This document shows, piece after piece, positions 1-5,246 of a stretch of 8,955 nt of DNA. Within the stretch, counting starts at the first letter, position 1, and the number at the start of each line of letters is the position of its first letter. A program made the translations under genes and the position numbers. The DNA is taken from assembly GCA_003661905.1 (NCBI GenBank), contig QMXA01000022.1:1-8955 (forward strand). Direction: 5' to 3'. Source of the stretch: Thermoprotei archaeon. Lineage in GTDB: Archaea > Thermoproteota > Thermoprotei_A > Sulfolobales > Ignisphaeraceae. The notes beneath the pieces were generated by a model, which was not told the DNA's origin, did not search any database, and saw nothing but the letters and a program-made list of their open reading frames with translations.

Positions 1-10
1 CTATTTAGAT

Positions 11-319
11 ATGGTTATTGAAAAAGCTAAAGGCAAGAGGAGAAACAGTATCCCATCATTTAAGCCGCAGAGTGGAAATGATAAATTAGCAGAGTTGAAG
101 AGAGAAAAAGATAGGGACATACCCAAAGATGTGAAAGAGCAATTATATGAGATGTGTTACTACATGGCTTATCGTGCTGCTGCATTAGTTGCTGATAAAG
201 CTCTGGAAGAGATGTTGAGGAAGTTGAATGAAGCTGGTCTATTGATTAGGGGTAAGGCAATTAAAGTGGGTATCCCTCATGCAACTAGCGAACTTGATAA
301 GAAGAGCAATGAAGTTTAA
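11..319 (+). CDS. Small basic protein of the provirus, unrecognised
   Basis: About 102 residues. The first ~40 are Lys/Arg rich and probably disordered (several KR and RE runs). Residues ~40-75 predict as helices, with a Cys-Tyr-Tyr cluster followed by an alanine-rich stretch. No catalytic motif, signal peptide or membrane segment is visible. It overlaps the start of the following ATPase by 41 nt, so the two are surely co-transcribed. In SSV1, as I recall, the core gene directly upstream of B251 is the small A153 gene, so this could be its positional counterpart; I could not confirm sequence similarity. The frame is open to the left edge and nothing shows a promoter or ribosome site before the ATG at 11, so the true start may lie upstream of the window. 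Confidence 0.6.
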   Translation: MVIEKAKGKRRNSIPSFKPQSGNDKLAELKREKDRDIPKDVKEQLYEMCYYMAYRAAALVADKALEEMLRKLNEAGLLIRGKAIKVGIPHATSELDKKSNEV

Positions 320-1103
320 TGGTGTTGTAACTGCTTATGTCTATGGAGATTTTGGCCATGGTAAAACTAGCTATGCTCTATGGACTGCTTATGAAGTTCT
401 AGGTGATTGGGGCAAGGTCCTGAAATACCTCTTTTTCGATCCTAGAGAAGCTGTTAGGGTTATGGGCAGAGCTATCTATGATGGTGTTAGATTACCTATT
501 ATAATTATGGATGATGCTGGTCTTTGGCTAGATAGATTAACTTGGTGGGAGAGAGATAAAGTAGCTTTCATGGAGTTCTTCAACTTAATAAGATCTGTAG
601 CTGCGGGCATTATATTCACAACACCATCTGAGGATCTCCCCAAGGCAATTCTTAAGAAATCATTTTTCAGAATAGCTGTATCACCAGTATCTAGAGATAG
701 AGTAGTTGAGATAGTTGGTGTTAATGGCTATGAATCTCTACTAAATCTAGCTAAGAAATATGGATTAGCTAAGGAGTTCTGCATAGCTACAGGTTATAGA
801 TTGAAAACACTGCCATCATTCATGAACATAGTTCGTAAAGAGTTCTATGATGTTTACCCACTGCAGTACCCAATATATAGAGAATATGAAGTTAAGAGAC
901 GTGAGGCATTGAAGCAATATTTCGAAAAATGGCGCTCTGTAGTTGAGGGATCTAAGCTAGTGAATAAAGATGATGTAATAGCACTGATTAAAGAACTCAT
1001 AATCAAGGGGAGACCAAAGAGTGAAATAGTTAAGGAGTTGAGGAAATTAGGAGTACCAAGATCAACAGCTTACTACTGGATTAAGAAATATGTAGAGAAC
1101 TAA
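279..1103 (+). CDS. P-loop ATPase, fusellovirus B251-like, with C-terminal HTH
   Basis: 274 aa. Walker A is GDFGHGKTS (residues 23-31), and Walker B is a hydrophobic strand ending in MDDAG (77-81), followed by a Trp-rich helix. A sensor-like strand, IIFTTPSED, lies at 111-119. The order and wording closely match SSV1 B251 as I remember it (FGKQGTGKTTYAL, IIIFDDAGIWL, GVIFTTPS). B251 is a fuselloviral core protein often called DnaA-like and presumed to act in replication or packaging. Residues ~225-274 form a helix-turn-helix-like tail (KSEIVKELRKLGVPRSTAYY), suggesting sequence-specific DNA binding. The start at 279 is preferred because its N-terminal helix aligns with the one before Walker A in B251; ATG 309 is an alternative. 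The gene lies directly upstream of the integrase fragment. ATPase fold is certain; role is inferred. Confidence 0.85.
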   Translation: MQLANLIRRAMKFNGVVTAYVYGDFGHGKTSYALWTAYEVLGDWGKVLKYLFFDPREAVRVMGRAIYDGVRLPIIIMDDAGLWLDRLTWWERDKVAFMEFFNLIRSVAAGIIFTTPSEDLPKAILKKSFFRIAVSPVSRDRVVEIVGVNGYESLLNLAKKYGLAKEFCIATGYRLKTLPSFMNIVRKEFYDVYPLQYPIYREYEVKRREALKQYFEKWRSVVEGSKLVNKDDVIALIKELIIKGRPKSEIVKELRKLGVPRSTAYYWIKKYVEN

Positions 1104-1137
1104 TTTCCACACTAATTAGTTAGTGAGTTAGAGAGGC

Positions 1138-1156
1138 AATGCTTCGATAATGCTTC
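1138..1156. repeat. Tandem AATGCTTC repeat with helical-turn spacing
   Basis: The octamer AATGCTTC occurs at 1138-1145 and 1149-1156, an 11-bp period, placing both copies on the same face of the helix. It lies between the ATPase stop and the TTTCCACA cluster. This would suit cooperative protein binding, but two copies of an 8-mer could also arise by chance. Confidence 0.35.
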
Positions 1157-1194
1157 TATGTTTCCACAGTGTTTTTGTGGATCTCTTTCCACAG

Positions 1195-1202
1195 TTATAA
1201 AA
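1195..1202 (+). promoter_or_regulatory. TATA box of the integrase gene
   Basis: TTATAAAA at 1195-1202 is a near-perfect archaeal TATA element. A start site about 25 nt downstream falls near 1222-1225, which argues for translation from ATG 1231 rather than GTG 1222. It sits directly against the last TTTCCACAGT copy, so a protein bound there would interfere with TBP. Confidence 0.6.
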
Positions 1203-1230
1203 TGTATATCTCTGTGAAGGTGTGGTAAAT

Positions 1231-1497
1231 ATGGGTGTGGAACAAATGGTTTTCTACCGTGTGAAGAAGGTTAGAGGCAAATACTACTTAATTAAGGAAT
1301 GGTACGATCCAGAGACAAAGAAAAGACACAGCAAATCACTAGGGCCATGTGAAGCTATTGAGAAGCTCATAAAGTGGTGCGGGGGGTGGGATTTGAACCC
1401 ACGCAGGCCTTCGCCAGCGGATCTTAAGTCCGCCCCCTTTGACCTAGCTCGGGCACCCCCGCATATTCGCTACAGTTATAGTTGCTCTCAGTCTTAA
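1231..1497 (+). CDS. SSV-type integrase N-terminal fragment (intN)
   Basis: Residues ~5-48 from ATG 1231 (YRVKKVRGKYYLIKEWYD, then KKRHSKSLGP) match the N-terminus of SSV1 integrase, where RKGRYYVYKLEY and ERYVGPL occupy the same places. From ~1375 the frame crosses the antisense strand of tRNA-Leu, giving CGGWDLNPRRPSPADL. SSV1 integrase has the analogous tRNA-derived stretch PPGFEPGTS. The catalytic tyrosine-recombinase domain is absent; it should be encoded by intC at the far end of the element. The coding part in the free element would leave this sequence inside the att core, so the residues up to the stop at 1495-1497 are host-derived readthrough. Start: GTG 1222 is possible, but GGTGTGG at 1219-1225 is well placed for ATG 1231. 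The fragment is split by integration, not randomly decayed. Confidence 0.85.
   Translation: MGVEQMVFYRVKKVRGKYYLIKEWYDPETKKRHSKSLGPCEAIEKLIKWCGGWDLNPRRPSPADLKSAPFDLARAPPHIRYSYSCSQS
1375..1462 (-). tRNA. tRNA-Leu (UAA anticodon), CCA encoded
   Basis: The minus strand folds as a class II tRNA. The acceptor is GCGGGGG paired with CCCCCGC, discriminator A at 1378 and an encoded CCA at 1375-1377. The anticodon stem GCGGA/TCCGC encloses loop CTTAAGA, giving anticodon UAA (complement of 1424-1426). The long variable arm is at 1403-1416. The T stem GTGGG/CCCAC encloses TTCAAAT. There is no intron. It decodes UUA leucine codons. Its 3' half is the likely attachment core for the provirus on its left, and the integrase fragment reads antisense through it. 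The gene is intact, as expected after SSV-type integration. Confidence 0.97.
1379..1428. other. Probable attachment core (att) inside tRNA-Leu
   Basis: In SSV1 the 44-bp att core runs from the anticodon loop to the 3' end of the target tRNA. The equivalent here is the acceptor 3' strand, T arm, variable arm and anticodon loop (about 1379-1428). The outer limits are inferred from that precedent; the matching copy at the intC end is outside the window. Confidence 0.5.
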
Positions 1498-1503
1498 AAA
1501 TCT
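1493..1503 (-). promoter_or_regulatory. TATA-like box of tRNA-Leu
   Basis: The minus strand reads GATTTTTAAGA here, about 31-41 nt before the tRNA 5' end, which would start a transcript a few nucleotides upstream of the mature tRNA. Position and base composition are right; there is no other evidence. Confidence 0.4.
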
Positions 1504-1552
1504 CTTTAGTAATCAGATTATTACTAGCTTCTTTACATATTTAGTTAAGAGT

Positions 1553-1560
1553 TTTATAAG
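1553..1560 (+). promoter_or_regulatory. TATA box of the ASCH-domain gene
   Basis: TTTATAAG at 1553-1560 places transcription start near 1581-1584, at or just before the ATG at 1584. The mRNA would be leaderless or nearly so. This excludes the in-frame GTG at 1560, which overlaps the TATA box itself. Confidence 0.55.
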
Positions 1561-1583
1561 TGGAATTGGGAGTATGCTGGTAT

Positions 1584-1907
1584 ATGGTGAAAGAGGTGAA
1601 GAGATTAGTATTCAGGTTAAGTTATGCTGATAAAATATTGACGGGTAAGAAAATAACGACTATAAGGCTAAAACCCATAGTAAAGGAAGGCGAGATCATT
1701 GAAATATATGTAGGTCATGCAAGAGTTGGAAGAGCCATTGTAAAGAGTGTAAAGCCTAAGAAACTCTCTGAACTAAGTATTGAAGATGCTATGAGAGATG
1801 GGTTCTCTTCAATTAATGACTTGAAAAAGGAGCTTGAGAAAATCTACGGTAGAAAAGCATTATTATCTAACCCCACACTCTATATAATTGAATTCTCACT
1901 ATTATAG
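1584..1907 (+). CDS. ASCH (PUA-like) domain protein
   Basis: 107 aa from ATG 1584. The N-terminal block YADKILTGKKITTIR (residues 14-28) is the signature of the ASCH domain, a PUA-like beta-barrel. It is followed by the usual barrel strands (EIIEIYVGHARVG, residues 39-49), then a helical part with DGF (72-74) and a final strand LYIIEF. ASCH proteins are predicted to bind RNA, and some family members are nucleases or bind modified nucleosides; the ligand here is not visible. The family is typically a little over 100 residues, so this is full length. It is the first host gene after the provirus attachment site and converges on the cupin gene with 3 nt between stops. The longer start at 1560 is rejected because it lies on the promoter. 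Confidence 0.8.
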   Translation: MVKEVKRLVFRLSYADKILTGKKITTIRLKPIVKEGEIIEIYVGHARVGRAIVKSVKPKKLSELSIEDAMRDGFSSINDLKKELEKIYGRKALLSNPTLYIIEFSLL

Positions 1908-1910
1908 TCA

Positions 1911-2273
1911 TTACTTTCCCTCTTCGGGTGCTGTAGGAAATAGCGGTATCGTACATATGAATTTCCAAACACCATCACCCACATTTCTATAACTATGTAG
2001 AACATTAGGAGGAATGAATACAGCCATTCCAGCTCTAACCATATGCTCTTCTTCATCCATAGTTATGAGTCCTTCACCTTCAAGAACAAATATTTCATGC
2101 TCCCAGGGATGCTTATGTCTGGGTATGTAACCTTCAGGCTCTATTTCAAAAATCCTCATAATATATGTTATAGCACCATCATCTTTAGAAATAAGTACTC
2201 TAATCCAAGTCTTATGTGCATTGGTAACTGGTACTCTCGGAACTTGAGTATAATGAATAATCTTTCCTACCAA
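1911..2273 (-). CDS. Single-domain cupin protein
   Basis: 120 aa from TTG 2273. Cupin motif 1 is GYIPRHKHPWEHEIFVLEGEG written as two parts: G48 to H55 with ligands H53 and H55, then E60 and G66. Motif 2 is GMAVFIPP then H93 and N97. All four usual metal ligands are therefore present. Small single-domain cupins bind a divalent metal and serve as dioxygenases, isomerases or ligand-binding proteins; the substrate cannot be told. No signal peptide. Start choice: the frame is open to ATG 2303, but a strong AGAGGTGAG ribosome site (2277-2285) lies just before TTG 2273, and a TATA box at 2304-2315 puts transcription start near 2284, downstream of that ATG. It converges with the ASCH gene. Confidence 0.85.
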   Translation of the reverse strand: MVGKIIHYTQVPRVPVTNAHKTWIRVLISKDDGAITYIMRIFEIEPEGYIPRHKHPWEHEIFVLEGEGLITMDEEEHMVRAGMAVFIPPNVLHSYRNVGDGVWKFICTIPLFPTAPEEGK

Positions 2274-2276
2274 AAT

Positions 2277-2285
2277 CTCACCTCT
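2277..2285 (-). promoter_or_regulatory. Ribosome binding site deciding the cupin start
   Basis: The minus strand reads AGAGGTGAG, a strong match to the archaeal anti-Shine-Dalgarno, ending 3 nt before TTG 2273. It lies inside the longer reading frame from ATG 2303 and points to the shorter protein. Confidence 0.55.
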
Positions 2286-2303
2286 ACTGTGTACATAAGT
2301 CAT

Positions 2304-2315
2304 ATTTTAAATATA
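2304..2315 (-). promoter_or_regulatory. TATA box of the cupin gene
   Basis: The minus strand reads TATATTTAAAAT, a strong archaeal TATA element. The predicted transcription start is around 2284, a very short leader for TTG 2273. Confidence 0.5.
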
Positions 2316-2430
2316 CTTCTAGCTTTTAACAAACATTTCTTAAGAATAGAAGACTAATAACTAGGATTTCAGTATTCAAGTACATTATATTTACGAATTC
2401 CAATAATCATAGAAATTTCATAATTCTTAA

Positions 2431-2703
2431 TTAAATATTGCGCAGCTTTCTAGCTATCAGTTCTCCAAGCTCTATTAGTGTTATTCGTTCTTCTTGAAGC
2501 TCTATTAATCCCCAATCACTTAATTTCACTACTATGTCTTCTAAACAATCATTGCATAGTAATAAATTACGAACATCATTAATAGCTATGGGGTAGCTGA
2601 TGTTGTGAATCTTAAGGTTATATAAAGCTTGTAAAAATCCTAAGTAAACAACATGATACTCACGATGTCTCGCTGTAATTCGTTTAGTAAGGAAGGTTAT
2701 TAA
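2431..2703 (-). pseudogene. Winged-helix-like reading frame without a usual start codon
   Basis: A 90-codon frame runs on the minus strand from just after a TAG at 2704-2706 to TAA at 2431-2433. Its translation looks like a real protein: helices (REYHVVYLGFLQALYNL), then VRNLLLCNDCLEDIVVKLSD, then a wing-like hairpin WGLIELQEERITLIELG and a basic last helix LIARKLRNI. This is the pattern of a small winged-helix DNA-binding protein; I do not recognise the family. There is no ATG, GTG or TTG in the first two thirds of the frame and no ribosome site before the possible ATA (2698) or ATT (2677) starts. The only in-frame GTG would leave about 33 residues. It is either a 5'-truncated gene or one using a rare start. 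It fills most of the gap between the cupin and peptidase genes. Confidence 0.45.
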
Positions 2704-2710
2704 CTATAAT

Positions 2711-2720
2711 TCTAAAATAA
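2711..2720 (+). promoter_or_regulatory. TATA-like box for the C/D-like RNA and peptidase leader
   Basis: TCTAAAATAA at 2711-2720 would start transcription near 2741, at the degenerate C box of the RNA described next. The same transcript would continue into the peptidase gene at 2804. Confidence 0.4.
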
Positions 2721-2740
2721 TATGCGTAGAAGAACTCCGA

Positions 2741-2790
2741 ATGACCGAAGAAACCGGGTCTGAAATATGATGAAGGGTCGGCGTCAGGGA
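2741..2790 (+). ncRNA. Candidate C/D box sRNA with degenerate outer boxes
   Basis: A perfect inner pair is present: D' box CTGA (2760-2763), 3-nt spacer AAT, C' box ATGATGA (2767-2773), the same geometry as the clear sRNA at 8290-8338. Twelve nt upstream of D' is a degenerate C box, ATGACCG (2741-2747). The expected outer D box at about 2786-2790 reads AGGGA rather than CTGA. The guide-sized segments would be AAGAAACCGGGT (2748-2759) and AGGGTCGGCGTC (2774-2785); I could not place their targets. The 3' end lies 13 nt before the peptidase start, so this may be a processed leader or a decayed guide RNA. Confidence 0.45.
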
Positions 2791-2803
2791 CGGTGGTAGT
2801 ATT

Positions 2804-4417
2804 TTGGATACCCATAGCTTGTGGAAGGACATTATTAGCTATGTAGAGAAACTTGCAGAGTATGGAGAGGTAATTGCAGGCTCAAAGAAAGATTATGAAA
2901 TCGCAAAAACAATTAGAGATGACCTAAGAGATCAAGGCCTAAATGCTCGACTCATACCTCTTCAGGTCATGGAATGGATACCTGGAAGAGGAATTATCGA
3001 TATTGGTGGTAAGGAGATAGATCTAACAATTCAACCATATGTGCAAAATGCATATGTTGAAGCACCATTAGTTTATATAGATACGAATAATGTTGATAAA
3101 TCTTGTGCAACTATAGAAGATTCTATCATCATAACAGACCTACCTCCCGATGTTGATGATATTAATACGGCTCAGCTTCATTTATCTGAATGTGGCGCCC
3201 TTGGAGTCATATTTATAGATCGTATGGAGTGTAGAAGAAGAATTGTTTGCACAGGTATATGGAGTCCTTTAAAGGGCGTGGGTAAACCTCCTTCAATTCC
3301 AGTTCTTCAAGTACCTAAATCCAAAGGAAAGGAAATTCTTAGATACTGGGGCTCAAAAACATACTTAGTAGTTGAGGGGTGTAAAACAGGTGAAAGTACT
3401 GGGTATATTGTTGAGGCAGAAATTCCATCCAGATATGAAGATTCTGAATGTATATTAATAACTTCACATCATGATCACTGGCTCTCGGGTATAGCTGATA
3501 ACTTAGTTGGAGTTTCTATGACCATGTCTATATCTAAACTCCTCATTACTAGGTCTCAAACACCTAAGCATTGTGTGAAAATTGTTATATTTACAGCTGA
3601 AGAGAGTGGTGCGCCCAATTATAGCTCATGGTATTGGATTTATGGATCTAGAAAATATGCTGAGGAGAATTACAGCTACATAGGTGCTGTAATTAATTTT
3701 GATACCATAGCTAGAGGAGATAGAGTAACTATATCGGCTACACCTGATTTAGCTCATCTAATGAGCATTAAAGCTGCGAATCTAGGTATAGAAGTTAACA
3801 CTGAGTTTGATCAGCCAATATTTGACAGTTTTAGCTTTACAATGCATGGTATTTCTGCAGCTACCCTAAATACATTTCATGAGTTTTTATCAAGCGGTAT
3901 CTATCATAGTTCACTAGATACTATAGATATTTTGAACAGAGATACTGTGATTAAAGCCGTAGCTCTATGCATAAGTACTGTAGAGCAACTAGCTTTATCT
4001 AATGATATATATGGAGTTCTCAATCCCAAGAAGTGGTCAGAATATGTATTAGAGAATCTACATAAGGTAAATGCACCACTAGAGCTTATAGATTCTCTCT
4101 ACAGAGTTCATAGATATTTAGAAATAGCTAAGGAATCCGAAGATATTAAAGCGTTAATGCATTCTTTAATATCTGAATTAATAAAGCCTATAATGTGGAA
4201 TGGATATAGGCATCTAGGAAATAGAGAGGAAATATTAATTGCTCCTTGGATTATTGCGAGTATGAAAAATATGTGGTATGAAGTTGTTTTTGAAGGCTTA
4301 GTAGAGCCTCCGGCGAATATTGATCCTAAAAAATACGCTGCTTTAAAGAGTCAAATTGTTGCTAAGAGAATTAATGAATTCATTGAACGATCATTGCTTA
4401 AAAGCTCCCGTAAGTAA
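2804..4417 (+). CDS. M28-family zinc aminopeptidase
   Basis: 537 aa from TTG 2804, with GGTGG (2792-2796) as ribosome site. The di-zinc ligands of peptidase family M28 can be read in order: H222 and D224 (TSHHDHW), D232 (IADNLVG), E266/E267 (TAEESG), D300 (NFDTIARGD) and H368 (IYHSSLDT). Residues ~85-190 (from APLVYID to LVVEG) fit a protease-associated (PA)-like insert before the catalytic part, a common M28 layout. The C-terminal ~135 residues are helical and unassigned. There is no signal peptide or membrane segment, so a cytoplasmic role in peptide turnover is likely. Substrate preference cannot be read. The gene stands alone, its leader carries the C/D-like RNA, and it converges with the PqqD-like gene. 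Confidence 0.88.
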   Translation: MDTHSLWKDIISYVEKLAEYGEVIAGSKKDYEIAKTIRDDLRDQGLNARLIPLQVMEWIPGRGIIDIGGKEIDLTIQPYVQNAYVEAPLVYIDTNNVDKSCATIEDSIIITDLPPDVDDINTAQLHLSECGALGVIFIDRMECRRRIVCTGIWSPLKGVGKPPSIPVLQVPKSKGKEILRYWGSKTYLVVEGCKTGESTGYIVEAEIPSRYEDSECILITSHHDHWLSGIADNLVGVSMTMSISKLLITRSQTPKHCVKIVIFTAEESGAPNYSSWYWIYGSRKYAEENYSYIGAVINFDTIARGDRVTISATPDLAHLMSIKAANLGIEVNTEFDQPIFDSFSFTMHGISAATLNTFHEFLSSGIYHSSLDTIDILNRDTVIKAVALCISTVEQLALSNDIYGVLNPKKWSEYVLENLHKVNAPLELIDSLYRVHRYLEIAKESEDIKALMHSLISELIKPIMWNGYRHLGNREEILIAPWIIASMKNMWYEVVFEGLVEPPANIDPKKYAALKSQIVAKRINEFIERSLLKSSRK

Positions 4418-4459
4418 TTAAAAATACTTTATTTAAGTTATATACCGTGGTTACATTGA
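4418..4459. terminator. AT-rich convergent gap, possible shared terminator
   Basis: 42 bp between convergent stops. The minus strand has TATTTTTAATT (T5 at 4420-4424) and the plus strand has short T runs around 4428-4436. Archaeal termination favours T runs without a hairpin, so this gap could end both transcripts. Confidence 0.3.
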
Positions 4460-4753
4460 TTACTTCTCTTTACTTATAGTCCCTAATTCAACAAGTCCAT
4501 ACTCAGCTAGTCTAGTAACTATGTTAACGAACACTTCTTTGAGCTGATCCTTGGGTATTCCAAGTTCTGAACTAGCTCTATCAACTAACTCACTTATACT
4601 TCTACCATCACACATTCTCCAAATATAGAAAGCAGCTGGCGACAATGCGTAGAGTTCTTCTCCTATAGCTATTATGTAATCTTCACCCTCTACTCCTAGC
4701 ACATCTCCTTTTTTTACAGGTCTAGATCCGAGATTAACTTCAATACTGCTCAT
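4460..4753 (-). CDS. Stand-alone PqqD-like (RRE-type) small protein
   Basis: 97 aa. The core from ~33 to 90 (LYALSPAAFYIWRMCDGRS, then helices, then LAEYGLVEL) follows the PqqD-family pattern: a beta hairpin, a 'LSPAAFYIW' helix start, 'DGRSISELV' and a winged-helix end. PqqD domains bind leader peptides and recruit radical-SAM enzymes in peptide maturation, but many stand-alone archaeal copies have no known partner. No radical-SAM or precursor peptide is visible in this window. Its ATG overlaps the ssb stop as ATGA (4 nt), so translation is coupled to the single-stranded DNA-binding protein. A role related to DNA binding or to a distant modification enzyme is equally possible. Fold is fairly sure; function unknown. 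Confidence 0.75.
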   Translation of the reverse strand: MSSIEVNLGSRPVKKGDVLGVEGEDYIIAIGEELYALSPAAFYIWRMCDGRSISELVDRASSELGIPKDQLKEVFVNIVTRLAEYGLVELGTISKEK

Positions 4754-5184
4754 TTTCTTCTACCCCTAAATGGTCTTCTGCTTCTTCTACTTGGGAATGA
4801 TTTTGAACGCGGTCTGTATTCGCCTTCAAATGTTGGTTCGCTTTCAGGTATGTCACTGCTCGGTGGAAAAGACTCATCACTTACCTCTTTTATTTCTGTT
4901 CTTGAACCAGCGTTGAGCTGAACTTTTCCTTTAAATACTGTGACCCAAGCTCCCTCGATTGTGAAAACTCTACCTTCACTTAACTTGCCAACAGCTCTAC
5001 CCCATAGAGTTAATTTTACTCTTCCAGTTCCATCTCCAACAACAGCTTCACTCAATGTTCTCATGCCGGCTCTAGTCTGAATAACCTTGGGCTGATTTAC
5101 TTCAAGAACTCTTACCTTTATTGAGACGTTTTCCATTCCTGGTCTGAGATCTTTTACTTGTACTTTATCCTTAGATACATACAT
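4750..5184 (-). CDS. ssb: Crenarchaeal single-stranded DNA-binding protein (SSB)
   Basis: 144 aa with one OB fold (~5-105), nearly superimposable on Sulfolobus SSB: LRPGMENVSIKVRVLE, SEAVVGDGTGRVKLTLWG, VQLNAGSRTEI. The three ssDNA-stacking aromatics of SsoSSB (W56, W75, F79) correspond to W61, W80 and F84 here, at a constant offset of 5. The linker FPPSSDIPESEPT also matches. The C-terminal tail ends in Arg-rich repeats (SRRSRRPFRGRRK) without the acidic tip of SsoSSB. It binds ssDNA in replication, repair and recombination. It heads a two-gene operon with the PqqD-like gene (4-nt overlap) and is divergent from the 5247 gene across 62 bp. Confidence 0.95.
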   Translation of the reverse strand: MYVSKDKVQVKDLRPGMENVSIKVRVLEVNQPKVIQTRAGMRTLSEAVVGDGTGRVKLTLWGRAVGKLSEGRVFTIEGAWVTVFKGKVQLNAGSRTEIKEVSDESFPPSSDIPESEPTFEGEYRPRSKSFPSRRSRRPFRGRRK

Positions 5185-5230
5185 TTTACGATTTCAACTC
5201 CTACTTTCTGCAAGTAGTGGCTCGTTACTA

Positions 5231-5240
5231 AACTATTTAA
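5231..5240 (-). promoter_or_regulatory. TATA box of the ssb operon
   Basis: The minus strand reads TTAAATAGTT, giving a start near 5210 and a leader of about 25 nt that includes a GGAG ribosome-like site before ATG 5184. The element lies in the 62-bp divergent spacer and partly mirrors a plus-strand CTATTTAAG, so it could also serve the gene at 5247. Confidence 0.5.
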
Positions 5241-5246
5241 GCGTCT

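Larger units (their letters stand above)
1104..1241. repeat. Cluster of TTTCCACA / TGTGGA repeats before the integrase fragment
   Basis: TTTCCACA occurs in direct orientation at 1104-1111, 1161-1168 and 1186-1193; the last two extend to the 10-mer TTTCCACAGT, 25 bp apart. The inverse TGTGGA occurs at 1176-1181 and 1236-1241, with a near copy TGTGGT at 1221-1226. The copies flank the TATA box and the start of the integrase gene. They look like binding sites for an element-encoded regulator, or arm-type sites for the integrase. The repeats are seen directly; the binding role is inference. Confidence 0.55.
1..1430. mobile_element. Right end of an integrated fusellovirus-like provirus
   Basis: Seen: a small basic ORF, a B251-like ATPase, a repeat-rich promoter region and the N-terminal fragment of an SSV-type integrase follow one another on the plus strand. 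The integrase frame runs into the 3' half of an intact minus-strand tRNA-Leu gene. Known: SSV-type viruses and plasmids carry attP inside the integrase gene, so integration splits it into intN, overlapping the tRNA 3' end, and a distant intC. Inferred: the element occupies everything left of the tRNA and continues beyond position 1. The right boundary lies within the tRNA, because the attachment core normally spans its 3' half; the exact edge cannot be set without the second att copy. Whether the element is still functional or a remnant cannot be judged from this end alone. Confidence 0.8.

Noticed and set aside
1222..1230. GTG 1222 as the integrase fragment start
   Set aside because: It overlaps the best ribosome site (GGTGTGG at 1219-1225) and lies at the predicted transcription start; ATG 1231 fits better.
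2043..2357. 104-codon plus-strand reading frame
   Set aside because: It is antisense to the cupin gene, which has complete metal-binding motifs, and its own translation has no recognisable domain.
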